A stretch of DNA of 64,000 nt from assembly GCF_900640115.1 (NCBI RefSeq), contig NZ_CAAAIW010000011.1, positions 24,989-88,988 on the forward strand. The letters are read 5' to 3'. The translations under genes and the position numbers were made by a program. The notes beneath the pieces were generated by a model. The model was given only the letters and a program-made list of their open reading frames with translations, ran no database searches and had not been told where the DNA came from. Origin of the DNA: Legionella yabuuchiae. GTDB taxonomy: Bacteria > Pseudomonadota > Gammaproteobacteria > Legionellales > Legionellaceae. Below, in pieces: positions 27,300 to 36,913 of the stretch (positions are counted from its first letter, which is position 1; each line of letters starts with the position of its first letter).

Positions 27300-29831
27300 A
27301 TGACCATAAGAAAACTATCAGAACAACCCTTGCTGCATGATCTTATGCGGCAAGGTGCAGTCATTATTACTCCGAATAACCGCTTAAGTAATCAATTGCT
27401 TGGCGACTATAGTGCACAAACCGGTCATACGGTTACGGATAAGCCTCTATGTCTTCCTTATCAATCGTTTTTACACCATCTCTATAAGCAGATTATTCAC
27501 GCCAGGCCCTTTATAGAACATCCGATTGTCTTAAATGCGATTCAAGAATATTACTTATGGTATGGGTTATTGAAACAAGAGATTGATCCTTTGCCAGAAG
27601 GCTTATTGCAAGAAGTTCAAAGCGCCTGGACGACCTGTCGTCAATGGCAAATCGAACTTGACCATCCCGATTTTTTACAAACACCGCAAACACAGCAGTT
27701 TCAACGCTGGCAACACCATTATCAAGACCAATTAACGACACACCACGCCATCACCCAAGATCAACTGGTCGATTATATATTGCGCTATTTAGAAGCCATT
27801 CAAGACATAATACTGGTTTGGGTCTGTTTCAATGATTACACTCCGCAGCAAGAAGCGTTACAACAAGGGTTTAGTGCAAGATCTTGTGCACAATATCAAT
27901 TTGAACGTCCCAATGAGTCAGAACATTCCTATTATTATTCCGCCATAGATGAACAAGATGAATACCAGCAGATGTTGGCTTGGTTAACCTCCAGGGTATG
28001 CGCAGGCGACCAGCGCATTGGTGTCGTCGTTCCCGAACTGCAAACCAAATCCAAGCGTCTTAAACGTCTAATTCAACGTCAGATTCCCGATGTGCCCTTT
28101 AATATTTCCTTAGGCGAGCCATTAACGCAGCATCCTTTAATTTCGCATGCTTTGCTTTGGATTCATCTAGACCAAACCTTTATTAACAACGAAACCGCGC
28201 GATTAGTGCTGCTTTCACCTTACTTGGGCGGATCCAAACGTGAGTTTTTAAAACGTTCTGAATGCGTCCAAAACAATAAATTTCTGAAAGAAAGCGTCCT
28301 TTCTTTTGATGTTTTTATAAAAGCATTGCAAAACGATTTACCCCTATTAACGGAAATTTTAACTAATCTGAAGCCCTATCCCAGCATTGCTGCTCCAAGC
28401 GAATGGGTGGGTTATTTTAAACAACGGCTAATAGGACTTGGCTTTCCTGGAGAATATTCGCTTAATTCCGCCTGTTATCAATACTTACAGAGGCTAGAAG
28501 GAGTATTTGAAGAATTTTTGCAGTTAACCACGGTGGCAGAGAATTTATCAAAAGCCGAAGCCTTAGGCTGTTTGACGCGCTTGGCCAAAACCACCATTTT
28601 TCAAATTAAACAACCTTCTTCTTCCGTTCAAGTGCTGGGCTTATTAGAAGCCACGGGTTGTCGCTTTGATAGCGTGTGGGTCTGTGGAATGAACGACCAA
28701 ACCTTGCCGCAAAAAACATCATTATCGGCGTTTATCCCCATTGAAATGCAACGTCGTGTTATGATGCCAAAATCACTTCCTGAAAAAGAATTAAAGCTCG
28801 CACACTCAACTATGACACAATTACAAAACGCTTCTAAACAGAGCGTTTTTAGTTACGCGTGTTTGTTGGGCGATACACCCGCTCTACCTAGCCCTTTAAT
28901 TAGCGAACTTCCATTGTATGCTTCTTTGCCAATCGTTCATGAGATAACTTCAAAACTCATAAGACGAGAAGAGACTTATTCTATTCCCCTGCTACCAAAC
29001 GAACCCTTTTCGGGGGGCACTTCTTTATTAGGCAACCAAGCCAAATGCCCTTTTAAAGCGTTTGCAACGCATCGATTGCATGCCAAAGCTCTGCAAAGCA
29101 TCACTGCAGGACCCGATGCCAGTGAACGAGGTCAAATGCTTCATAAAATTATGGAAAAAATTTGGCAGCAATTAGGCGATCAAAAAACGCTCTTAACCCT
29201 ATCGGCTGAAGATCTTAATCATAAAATAGAACAAATCATTCAAGAAACGGTGGGACGCTACACCGATTTTCGCATGCTTTCATTTCCTTCTTTAATGAAA
29301 CAAATTGAGTATAGCCGCTTAAAGACATTAGTGCAGACGTGTTTAGAGTGGGAAAAACAACGCTGCGCTTTTTCTGTATTAGCCATCGAACAAACCCATA
29401 CCATTGAGCTTGCTGGCATCCCTTTAACGTTACGCGTGGACCGCTTAGACCAGGTTGGTCCTCATACGTGGGTCATTGACTATAAAACGACTCTCCCTGC
29501 GAATAAGCCTTGGAATTCCTCGCGCCCAGAAGAGCCGCAAATGCTGTTGTATGCGCTTTTAGATGAAACCATTAATGCATTGCTGTTTTTACAATTAAAA
29601 GCTGGTAAATTAGCCCTCAGCGGCCTTAGCGCTGAAGATACGGACCTAAATGGAATCAAATCACTAAAAAAAGAAGAAGATTGGAGTGAATTGCGACACA
29701 CCTGGCGTGAACAGCTTAGTCTCTTAGCGGAAGAATTCCGCCAAGGCTATTGTCCACCAAAGCCAAATCGGATAAGCCTATGCCAGCAATGTGATTTTCC
29801 AAACTTATGCAGAATGGAATTAAACCTATGA
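27300..29831 (+). CDS. AddB-like PD-(D/E)XK nuclease, Fe-S type (TIGR03623-like)
   Basis: 843 residues. The N-terminal part has a degenerate UvrD-like fold without a good Walker A (PNNRLSNQLL). The C-terminal third is a RecB-family nuclease: SERGQMLHKIMEKIW (motif I His), WVIDYKTT (Asp and Lys), and EEPQMLLYALL (Gln/Tyr). Cysteines in NQAKCPFKAF and LCQQCDFPNLC have the AddB-like arrangement that staples the nuclease with a 4Fe-4S cluster. Such proteins are listed as probable DNA repair proteins; no AddA/RecB helicase partner gene is adjacent. AGGA precedes the ATG. It overlaps the next gene by ATGA. Confidence 0.85.
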   Translation: MTIRKLSEQPLLHDLMRQGAVIITPNNRLSNQLLGDYSAQTGHTVTDKPLCLPYQSFLHHLYKQIIHARPFIEHPIVLNAIQEYYLWYGLLKQEIDPLPEGLLQEVQSAWTTCRQWQIELDHPDFLQTPQTQQFQRWQHHYQDQLTTHHAITQDQLVDYILRYLEAIQDIILVWVCFNDYTPQQEALQQGFSARSCAQYQFERPNESEHSYYYSAIDEQDEYQQMLAWLTSRVCAGDQRIGVVVPELQTKSKRLKRLIQRQIPDVPFNISLGEPLTQHPLISHALLWIHLDQTFINNETARLVLLSPYLGGSKREFLKRSECVQNNKFLKESVLSFDVFIKALQNDLPLLTEILTNLKPYPSIAAPSEWVGYFKQRLIGLGFPGEYSLNSACYQYLQRLEGVFEEFLQLTTVAENLSKAEALGCLTRLAKTTIFQIKQPSSSVQVLGLLEATGCRFDSVWVCGMNDQTLPQKTSLSAFIPIEMQRRVMMPKSLPEKELKLAHSTMTQLQNASKQSVFSYACLLGDTPALPSPLISELPLYASLPIVHEITSKLIRREETYSIPLLPNEPFSGGTSLLGNQAKCPFKAFATHRLHAKALQSITAGPDASERGQMLHKIMEKIWQQLGDQKTLLTLSAEDLNHKIEQIIQETVGRYTDFRMLSFPSLMKQIEYSRLKTLVQTCLEWEKQRCAFSVLAIEQTHTIELAGIPLTLRVDRLDQVGPHTWVIDYKTTLPANKPWNSSRPEEPQMLLYALLDETINALLFLQLKAGKLALSGLSAEDTDLNGIKSLKKEEDWSELRHTWREQLSLLAEEFRQGYCPPKPNRISLCQQCDFPNLCRMELNL

Positions 29832-30748
29832 ATATCTTAATCTCTGGTGGTACAGGGTTAATCGGAACAGAACTCGTCAACTCGTTATTACCTACTCATT
29901 CGATCACGGTGTTAAGTCGTGAAACAGATCACGTAACCGAAACGTTCGGACAACGGGTGACTCCTTGCACTTGGGATAAACTTGCCACGTTAGATGCGCT
30001 TTCCTTTGATGCCGTCATTAACCTGGCGGGGCATAATATCGCCGACTCGCGTTGGACTGAAAAAACGAAACAATTGATTATTGACTCACGAGTCAACACC
30101 AATACCTTATTAATCAACTGGCTTATTGAATCTCAAGCAAAACCCCACTTTTACTCTGCCAACGCCGTTGGCATCTATGGGACTCAAAAAAATGACGACC
30201 CCAAAGCTTTTGATGAAGATTCACCAATTTCCTTCGATGAACCAATCGATTTTTTAAGTGAAGTGGGAATTTTATGGCAACAATCCCTTGAGCCTGCGAT
30301 CCAATACGGCATGCCAGTCACCATTACTCGCTTTGGAGTCGTTCTAAAACGAGGCGATGGTATGCTCGGAAAACTAGCGCCCACCTTTAAATTAGGCTTA
30401 GGAAGCGTCATTGGAGATGGTAGACAAGTCCTCTCCTGGGTGCATATTGATGATGTCATTCGGGGGTATCATTTTTTATTAAATAGCCCAAATCTATTAG
30501 GCGCGTTTAATTTAACGTCTCCTAATCCTATTTCTCAAAAAGAATTTGCTAAAACCTTTGCAGACGTTTTACATCGTCCGTTGTTTTTAAAAACCCCAAG
30601 CTTTGTCATTCGAATGCTGTTTGGGGAAATGGGTGAATATTTAATTAACCGCGGGCAGCGCGTCCTGCCCAAACGCTTGTTGGATGCTGGATTTGAGTTT
30701 AAATACCCGACGATACAGCGCGCATTAGAAGAGGAATACGCTCGCTAG
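29828..30748 (+). CDS. TIGR01777 family SDR epimerase (YfcH-like)
   Basis: 307 residues from the ATG at 29828, which overlaps the nuclease stop (ATGA). The N-terminal Rossmann motif ISGGTGLIGTELV binds NAD(P). INLAGHNIADSRWTEKTK, the YSANAVGIYG active-site segment and the C-terminal DUF1731 domain (RVLPKRLLDAGFEFKYPT) define the family. The substrate is not known for YfcH proteins. Translational coupling to the DNA nuclease is clear, but a shared role is not obvious. Confidence 0.92.
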   Translation: MNILISGGTGLIGTELVNSLLPTHSITVLSRETDHVTETFGQRVTPCTWDKLATLDALSFDAVINLAGHNIADSRWTEKTKQLIIDSRVNTNTLLINWLIESQAKPHFYSANAVGIYGTQKNDDPKAFDEDSPISFDEPIDFLSEVGILWQQSLEPAIQYGMPVTITRFGVVLKRGDGMLGKLAPTFKLGLGSVIGDGRQVLSWVHIDDVIRGYHFLLNSPNLLGAFNLTSPNPISQKEFAKTFADVLHRPLFLKTPSFVIRMLFGEMGEYLINRGQRVLPKRLLDAGFEFKYPTIQRALEEEYAR

Positions 30749-30828
30749 AAGATTCCTTCTACAGATCTGATTTCTCTTACCTGGCCCGAGACTATAAATC
30801 GGTCAAGTAGATAGGCTACCTACCGAAT

Positions 30829-30861
30829 AAAAAACCACTAAACTATTACGTGCCCGTGCTC
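30829..30861 (+). repeat. Dispersed short repeat, copy 1
   Basis: AAAAACCACT...TACGTGCCCGTGC-like segment that recurs, inverted and with a few differences, at 49903-49935. It lies in the 247-bp gap before the orphan gene at 30996, where nothing else stands out. Confidence 0.45.
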
Positions 30862-30995
30862 GATACTAATGGTGCCCTTGTGCCCCCTGCCCTTGCCCAT
30901 TTTTAATGGCAGAACCTCAGTACTTTATTCATCCAAGGTCTGTTGTTTTTTTTGTTAGTCTGGTATGATGCTTATTTTTGCACAAAGATTTAATT

Positions 30996-31811
30996 ATGCC
31001 CAACCTATCTCTTGTTGAGTTGTTTCAAGACTCTGGCGATGCTCCAAAAATAATTCGCACCGAACCAGGCTCTAGACCACTTCGCAAAGACGCGCGCCTA
31101 ACAATATATCCGATGGCACAACTTCATCTGTTACTTGCAGAACTTAAGGAAAAACCATTAAGTGATTTTGAGGATGAGGATGATTATAAAATTCGATATT
31201 TGCTCGATGAAGAGTATGCGTTATGGTTTGGCCTTGAAGGCTTTCCTGGAGCGCGTATCCCGGCGCATTATCAACTGACGGGTAAAACACGCGACGAAGC
31301 CACCTGCCTTGCTGCGGGAAACATTCAGTTTTCCAGTGATTTTAAAACCATTGTCGCAATTAATAATAAAAGCGGCGATTTTCGCCCAAGCTTTGAATCC
31401 ATTAAATGGGGCTTGGCCGTTTTGATTCACAATCGTGAACAGATATCCGATGTGGTTCAATTTTCAGATACGCTCTGCATTGAGTCTTCCGTGCCGTTTC
31501 GCCAAAATCGCTATACCATGTCTGAGCTGGTTGAATGGGTAAGCACTTCATTTTCTTCTAAAGAACTCGAAGCGTTTTCAGCACAACCGACTGCGGAAAA
31601 AGAATGCGTCTATGGAGCCCCTCATCGTCCCCAACGCGAAGAGGAACATGATAGACCACGTAAAACTATAAAACTGGATTTATTCACCCGAGATCCAAGT
31701 TTAGCTAGACCTTCCAGTGTTGGAATGTTTACGTTACCACCACTTAGACAGCCAGAAGGAGATAATCCTTCCCTATCTTTACCTCCCTCCCCCATGAGTA
31801 GTTTAAAATAA
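30996..31811 (+). CDS. Orphan hydrophilic protein with Pro-rich tail
   Basis: 271 residues from the ATG at 30996; the in-frame TTG at 30978 is a less likely start. No recognised family, no signal peptide, no membrane segment. The N-terminal part contains an acidic stretch (LSDFEDEDDYKIRYLLDEE). The C-terminal 60 residues are low-complexity: Arg/Glu/Pro-rich, then Pro/Ser-rich (SLPPSPMSSLK). A disordered tail of this kind is common in secreted effectors of the group, but function is unknown. Confidence 0.65.
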   Translation: MPNLSLVELFQDSGDAPKIIRTEPGSRPLRKDARLTIYPMAQLHLLLAELKEKPLSDFEDEDDYKIRYLLDEEYALWFGLEGFPGARIPAHYQLTGKTRDEATCLAAGNIQFSSDFKTIVAINNKSGDFRPSFESIKWGLAVLIHNREQISDVVQFSDTLCIESSVPFRQNRYTMSELVEWVSTSFSSKELEAFSAQPTAEKECVYGAPHRPQREEEHDRPRKTIKLDLFTRDPSLARPSSVGMFTLPPLRQPEGDNPSLSLPPSPMSSLK

Positions 31812-31822
31812 TAAACTATGCG

Positions 31823-31899
31823 GTAACTGCTCTCTCCCTGCCAACTTCCTGCGGCTTGTGACTGGGGAAGTCGGGGAGATGAGGTAGACGAGCAGTTAC
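31823..31899. repeat. Inverted repeat between convergent genes
   Basis: GTAACTGCT at 31823 pairs with AGCAGTTAC ending at 31899, with partial inner pairing of CTCTCCC/GGGGAGA and AACTTCC/GGAAGT. It lies between the orphan gene and epmA stop codons, so it could act as a two-way terminator, though it has no T-run. Confidence 0.5.
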
Positions 31900-31900
31900 A

Positions 31901-32860
31901 CTATGCGCTTGAAATATCAAACGTCATAACCTTTGATATTGAAGATTCCTTAAGCAATAACGCCAATAATCTGTCTATCCCTAACGCCACACCACTGCAG
32001 GCTGGCAGGCCAGATTCTAACGCATCTAAAAGGCAAGGATCAGGGGTTGGCATGGCTAGTCCTAGTGCTTTTCGCTTGATTCTGTCTTCCTCAAAGCGTA
32101 ATCGCTGCGACTCAGGATCCACAAGTTCATGAAACCCATTGGCAAGCTCCACCCCTTTAAAATAAATTTCAAAACGCTCGGCAACGCCCTGATTGACTTT
32201 TGCTAATGCCGCTTGAGACGCAGGGAAATCATAGAGCGCAATAGGACTGTTAAACTGAGCAAGATAAGGTTCAACGCGATGGCTCATGAGTAAAAATAAA
32301 AATTGATCGCGTTCCATTTCATCAGAGTCTAAAACCGTATCTAAGTCTTGTTGAATTAAATAATTTCGAAAGTCGCAAATACTAGATTCGAAGGGATCTA
32401 AGCCACACGCATGCTGAAAGGCATCGCGATAAGTCATTTTTTGCAACGGTTCTGCATGTAAGAGTGTTTGTAAAAACGCATCCATTTCGTCCATAAGACC
32501 GTGGTGATCAACGCCAAGCTGATACCATTCCAGTAAGGTAAACTCTGGATTATGCCAACGTCCGAGTTCATCATCACGAAACACACGAGCCAATTGAAAA
32601 ATTGGACCACTTCCAGCAGCAAGCAATCGCTTCATATGATATTCAGGGGACGTCTGAAAAAAATAAGGCGTTCCACGAAAATGAGCTTGAATATTGCTCA
32701 AGTACACATCCGTGACCCCATAACGCCCCATGGCGGGGGTTTCAACCTCAAGATATCCCCGTTTCGTAAAAAAATCGCGGATGTCAGCCATCATTTGAGC
32801 GCGTTTTCGTAGGGTCTCCATGGTGGCAGAAGGTTGCCAAGCGGGTGCGTTGTGGTTCAT
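31901..32860 (-). CDS. epmA: EF-P-(R)-beta-lysine ligase
   Basis: Class II lysyl-tRNA-synthetase paralogue (GenX/PoxA/YjeA) that attaches beta-lysine to elongation factor P. 319 residues, lacking the anticodon-binding domain of LysS. Motif 1 (FTKRGYLEVETPAM), motif 2 (FRDDELGRWHNPEFTLLEWY) and motif 3 (GVALGIDRLLALL) are complete. It follows sufT by 22 bp and may be the last gene of the SUF transcript. No epmB or efp in the window. Confidence 0.95.
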   Translation of the reverse strand: MNHNAPAWQPSATMETLRKRAQMMADIRDFFTKRGYLEVETPAMGRYGVTDVYLSNIQAHFRGTPYFFQTSPEYHMKRLLAAGSGPIFQLARVFRDDELGRWHNPEFTLLEWYQLGVDHHGLMDEMDAFLQTLLHAEPLQKMTYRDAFQHACGLDPFESSICDFRNYLIQQDLDTVLDSDEMERDQFLFLLMSHRVEPYLAQFNSPIALYDFPASQAALAKVNQGVAERFEIYFKGVELANGFHELVDPESQRLRFEEDRIKRKALGLAMPTPDPCLLDALESGLPACSGVALGIDRLLALLLKESSISKVMTFDISSA

Positions 32861-32882
32861 AGGGATTGGCGTTACACTAAAT

Positions 32883-33221
32883 TTAATAAAACATGCCTAG
32901 TTCTAGTCGTGCGGCTTCGCTCATACGCTCTTGTGTCCAAGGCGGGTCCCAGACTAACTCTACAGTGCAATCATTGACGTCTTCAACTTGATTCACGGCT
33001 TGTTCAACCGTTCCAGGAAAGGTTTGAGCAACAGGGCATCCCGGAGACGTTAACGTCATGTTGATCTGAACATGGTGTTCATCATCGATGTTCACGTCAT
33101 AGATTAACCCTAAGTCATAGATGTTAACGGGGATTTCAGGATCGAAGACCGTTTTGAGCGCGGCAATGACCGCAGCTTCAAGCGTTGCTTTTTTATCCTG
33201 CTTTTTTTTAAATCCTAACAT
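32883..33221 (-). CDS. sufT: SUF-associated DUF59/MIP18 protein SufT
   Basis: 112 residues. Fe-S maturation factor of the DUF59 family. FDPEIPVNIYDLGLIYDV and the Cys-containing TSPGCPVAQTFPG loop are characteristic, and the C-terminal VELVWDPPWTQERMSEAARLELG is highly conserved. It lies 3 bp after sufU within the SUF operon. Confidence 0.93.
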   Translation of the reverse strand: MLGFKKKQDKKATLEAAVIAALKTVFDPEIPVNIYDLGLIYDVNIDDEHHVQINMTLTSPGCPVAQTFPGTVEQAVNQVEDVNDCTVELVWDPPWTQERMSEAARLELGMFY

Positions 33222-33224
33222 GAC

Positions 33225-33668
33225 TTACTCCGTTGAAACCGTACTATGTTCATGCTTTAAAGCGCTTTCAAGCGTATGCCAAGCGAGCGTTGCGCACTTC
33301 ACCCGTGCAGGAAAGGTACGCACACCAGCCATGACGGCTAATTTATCCAACGTTTCTGGAGAGGGATCGTCTTCGACCGTCAACATATGGTGAAAGCGTT
33401 TAAATAATTCATGGGCCTCTGCGACCGTTTTACCACAAAGCACCTCCGTCATTAACGAAGCGGAGGCTTGGGAAATGGCGCATCCACAACCTAAAAAACT
33501 AATATCAGTAATTACTTGGTTTTCAAGATGGAGATAAACGGTCAGTTTATCGCCACAAAGTGGATTATACCCTTTAGCCTGACAGGTTGGGTTCTCCATT
33601 TCATGGTGATTTCTTGGGTTACGGTTATGATCAATGATGATCTCTTGATACAGTTCGCGTAAATCCAT
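33225..33668 (-). CDS. sufU: SufU-type Fe-S scaffold / sulfur-acceptor protein
   Basis: 147 residues. NifU/IscU-fold protein with the three conserved Cys in YNPLCGDKLTVYL, FLGCGCAISQASASLM and VKCATLAWHTLE. The insertion between the second and third Cys is of the SufU type. It accepts sulfur from SufS or serves as scaffold; which of the two applies in gammaproteobacteria is less settled than in Bacillus. The start abuts the sufS stop. Confidence 0.93.
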   Translation of the reverse strand: MDLRELYQEIIIDHNRNPRNHHEMENPTCQAKGYNPLCGDKLTVYLHLENQVITDISFLGCGCAISQASASLMTEVLCGKTVAEAHELFKRFHHMLTVEDDPSPETLDKLAVMAGVRTFPARVKCATLAWHTLESALKHEHSTVSTE

Positions 33669-34891
33669 TAGCCAAATACCTCTTTAACTCGATGCAATGC
33701 CTTCACACATTGATCAATCTCATGCTCGGTGTTGTAAAAAGACATTGAAATGCGGGTGGTCGCTGGAACGTCATAAAACTCCATCAAAGGCATAGCGCAA
33801 TGATGCCCACTACGAATGGCAATGCCTTCACTATCCATAATGGTCCCAATATCGTGCGAATGAATTGTACCATGCACGAAAGAAACAATAGGAACCTTAT
33901 CGCTAGCGGTGCCTATAAGGTTAAAGCCTTTAACGGAGCGAATCGCATCAGTTGCGTAATCCAACAATTTCTTTTCATAAGCCACCACAGCGTCCATGTC
34001 TAGCGACCATAAATAATCTATCGCCGCTCCCAAGCCAATAGCTCCCGCAATGTTTGGGGTACCTGCTTCAAATTTATACGGCAAAGGGGCATAATCCGTA
34101 GACGCAAACGTCACGTAATTAATCATTTCACCACCCCCTTGGTAAGGAGCCATGTCATTTAATAAGTGTTCCTTTGCCCAGAGCACCCCGATGCCCGTTG
34201 GGCCATACATTTTATGGCCAGAAAAAGCATAAAAATCACAGTCCAACGCTTGAACATCCACTGGAAGATGGGCTGTAGCCTGCGCACCATCTAAAAGCAC
34301 AAGCGCTCCATGAGCATGCGCCATTTCAATCATTTGCTTAATGGGGTTGATGGTACCCAACGCGTTTGAGGCATAATTAATGGCAACAAACTTGGTGTTG
34401 GCGGATAATTTTTTTTCAAACTCATCCAGCAATAGTTCGCCATCCAGGGAAATGGGAGCCACCTGTAATAGCGCGCCGGTTTTTTTACACACCATTTGCC
34501 AGGGAACAATATTAGAATGATGCTCCATGTAAGTGATTAAAATTTCTTCGCCCGGCTCGATTCGTGGCGCGACAAAACTTTGCGCGACCATATTAATGGC
34601 TTCGGTGGTGCCGCGAACAAATACGCATTCATGCGCATGCTTTGCTCCGATGAATCGTTTAATTTTATCGCGTGCGGCTTCAAATTTTTGCGTAGCACGA
34701 ACGCTCAAAGCATGTACGCTGCGATGCACATTGGAATTATCGTATGTGTAAAAATCAGAGATGGCATCGATCACTGCTTTGGGTTTTTGAGTCGTTGCTG
34801 CGTTATCAAGATAAATTAATGGATTGCCATTAATCTCTTGATTCAACGCTGGGAAATCTCGTCTGATTTCTTCCACTGTTAGTTTTGTCAT
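33668..34891 (-). CDS. sufS: Cysteine desulfurase SufS
   Basis: PLP enzyme that mobilises sulfur from cysteine. 407 residues. The PLP lysine is in FSGHKMYGPTGIGVLW and the persulfide Cys in RSGHHCAMPLM, a type II (SufS) loop. YLDNAATTQKPKAV is the classical N-terminal segment. It lies 4 bp from sufD; its stop overlaps the sufU start. Confidence 0.96.
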   Translation of the reverse strand: MTKLTVEEIRRDFPALNQEINGNPLIYLDNAATTQKPKAVIDAISDFYTYDNSNVHRSVHALSVRATQKFEAARDKIKRFIGAKHAHECVFVRGTTEAINMVAQSFVAPRIEPGEEILITYMEHHSNIVPWQMVCKKTGALLQVAPISLDGELLLDEFEKKLSANTKFVAINYASNALGTINPIKQMIEMAHAHGALVLLDGAQATAHLPVDVQALDCDFYAFSGHKMYGPTGIGVLWAKEHLLNDMAPYQGGGEMINYVTFASTDYAPLPYKFEAGTPNIAGAIGLGAAIDYLWSLDMDAVVAYEKKLLDYATDAIRSVKGFNLIGTASDKVPIVSFVHGTIHSHDIGTIMDSEGIAIRSGHHCAMPLMEFYDVPATTRISMSFYNTEHEIDQCVKALHRVKEVFG

Positions 34892-34895
34892 GGTT

Positions 34896-36164
34896 TCATC
34901 CCAGATGCCGTGTTAAACGTTTTTTCATCCACTCAGCCAATTTCGGCTGATCTACCAATTGTAGATTTTCTGCCGCAAACGCATGAACTAAGTAGCGGCT
35001 AGCTTCACTGCGCTCAATACCGCGAGTGGCTAGATAAAATAGAGCGTCTTCATCCAATTGCCCAACGGTCGCACCATGAGTACACACCACGTCATCGGCA
35101 AAAATTTCCAGTTGAGGTTTAGTATCCACTTCTGCGTTTGCTGACAATAAAATATTTTTATTTTGCTGCTTAGCAACCGTATGTTGTGCGTCTTTGGCGA
35201 CCTTAACTTTACCGTTAAACACAGCACGAGCGCGGCCTGATAAAATTCCTTTATAATCTTGCTCACTTTGACAGTCCGAAACATTGTGTTCAACGAGGGT
35301 GTGATGATCAATATGCTGACCTTCGCCTGGTGCATAAATACCATTCATTAAGCAACGCGCTTTAGAAGCATTCAAACGTACCGTTACATCGCTTCGAACG
35401 AGCTTTCCGCCAACGCTAAACGAGTGGCTATCCACTCGACTATGCGCACTCTGTAACACCGCTAAATGGCCAATATGATACGCCATCTTACTCTCACGCT
35501 GAATTTTATAATGCTTCACGTGCGCGTGTTGAGATGCAAAAATTTCAGTCATGGTGTTAGTAAAGTAGCTAGTCTCATCCGATCCTTGATAATCTTCAAT
35601 GAGACTAATTCGACTTCCTGATTCAGCAACGACAAGATGACGAAGATAAACGGCTTGTTGTTCTTCTTGTTGAACATGGGTCAATAAGAGCGTTTGTTCA
35701 ACCTCAACGCCTTTTGGAAGATAAATGAATAAGCCGCTTTGCATGATGGCAGTATTAAGCGCTTGAAACGCATGATCGTGCGGTAAAATTTGTCCCAAAT
35801 ATGGTTCAACCTTATCCTGGTGCTCATGTAATGCCTGTGCCAAGGGCTTAATGATCACCCCTGTTGGAAGCTTAGCTTGCAAGGCCTCAAGACCTAATAG
35901 CTCACCGTCGACAATAGCCACGCTTAGTTCTGCTGGAATATCTTGTTCAATTGACTTTGCAGACAACTTTGGGGATTTAGAGACCTTAAATTCCTGCGTT
36001 AAAAACGAATCTAGACCCGTATATTTCCACTCCTCATGATGGCGCATTGGAAATCCCATGCGCGCAAACTCAGCCAGGGCATTGGCCTGCAAAGTGGCAA
36101 GCCAGGGAATGGTCGATCGTTTTGACTTGGCCTGCTGCTGATAGAACTCTAACTGTTCGCTCAT
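34896..36164 (-). CDS. sufD: Fe-S cluster assembly protein SufD
   Basis: 422 residues. Beta-helix partner of SufB in the SufBC2D scaffold. Landmarks are the N-terminal WKYTGLDSF, and the C-terminal [28 protein letters not shown] region (here cut into [13 protein letters not shown]) with [20 protein letters not shown]. The conserved His in DHHT is in place. The start overlaps the sufC stop by 4 bp. Confidence 0.95.
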   Translation of the reverse strand: MSEQLEFYQQQAKSKRSTIPWLATLQANALAEFARMGFPMRHHEEWKYTGLDSFLTQEFKVSKSPKLSAKSIEQDIPAELSVAIVDGELLGLEALQAKLPTGVIIKPLAQALHEHQDKVEPYLGQILPHDHAFQALNTAIMQSGLFIYLPKGVEVEQTLLLTHVQQEEQQAVYLRHLVVAESGSRISLIEDYQGSDETSYFTNTMTEIFASQHAHVKHYKIQRESKMAYHIGHLAVLQSAHSRVDSHSFSVGGKLVRSDVTVRLNASKARCLMNGIYAPGEGQHIDHHTLVEHNVSDCQSEQDYKGILSGRARAVFNGKVKVAKDAQHTVAKQQNKNILLSANAEVDTKPQLEIFADDVVCTHGATVGQLDEDALFYLATRGIERSEASRYLVHAFAAENLQLVDQPKLAEWMKKRLTRHLG

Positions 36165-36913
36165 GCCTGCTCCGTCTCCTCAAGCCAGCTATAGCCTTTA
36201 TCTTCTAGCTCCAAGGCCAAAGATTTATCCCCTGATTTAATAATTCGGCCATTGGCTAAAACATGAATGTAATCTGGCTCAATATAATTTAAGAGTCGTT
36301 GATAATGAGTCACTAGAATAATGGCGCGATCTTTACCGCGCATAGCGTTTACACCTTCTGAGATAATTCGTAACGCATCAATATCAAGACCTGAATCGGT
36401 TTCATCAAGCACCGCAAGCTTTGGTTCTAAGGCGGCCATTTGCAATATTTCATTCCGCTTTTTTTCGCCGCCTGAAAACCCTTCGTTGATGCTGCGGTAT
36501 AAAAAGCTTTCATCCATATCCAACAATTGACACTTAGCCCGGATATAGCTTAAAAACTCAATCGCATCCATTGGCTTTTTGCCTTGCCCTTTACGAACGG
36601 CATTAACCGATGCTTTTAAGAAATTAATATTGGTAACCCCAGGAATTTCGACGGGGTATTGAAACGACATAAAAATCCCAGCCTGGGCGCGCAGAGCGGG
36701 ATCTAAAGGCAATAGATCTTTACCTTGATAGATTATTTCCCCACTTTGCACTTCATAAGCCGGATGACCAGCCAATACTTTAGACAAAGTGCTTTTACCA
36801 GAGCCATTAGGTCCCATAATGGCATGCACTTCTCCAGCCTCAACTTCAAGATTAATTCCCTTTAAAATTGGCTGTTCATTTATCGCTACGTTTAACTGCT
36901 TAATTGATAACAT
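36161..36913 (-). CDS. sufC: Fe-S cluster assembly ATPase SufC
   Basis: ABC-type ATPase of the SufBC2D complex. 250 residues. Walker [10 protein letters not shown], signature [11 protein letters not shown] and Walker [12 protein letters not shown] are present; the EETDSG-like D-loop is typical for SufC. Start and stop overlap its neighbours, so it is tightly coupled with sufB and sufD. Confidence 0.97.
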   Translation of the reverse strand: MLSIKQLNVAINEQPILKGINLEVEAGEVHAIMGPNGSGKSTLSKVLAGHPAYEVQSGEIIYQGKDLLPLDPALRAQAGIFMSFQYPVEIPGVTNINFLKASVNAVRKGQGKKPMDAIEFLSYIRAKCQLLDMDESFLYRSINEGFSGGEKKRNEILQMAALEPKLAVLDETDSGLDIDALRIISEGVNAMRGKDRAIILVTHYQRLLNYIEPDYIHVLANGRIIKSGDKSLALELEDKGYSWLEETEQA

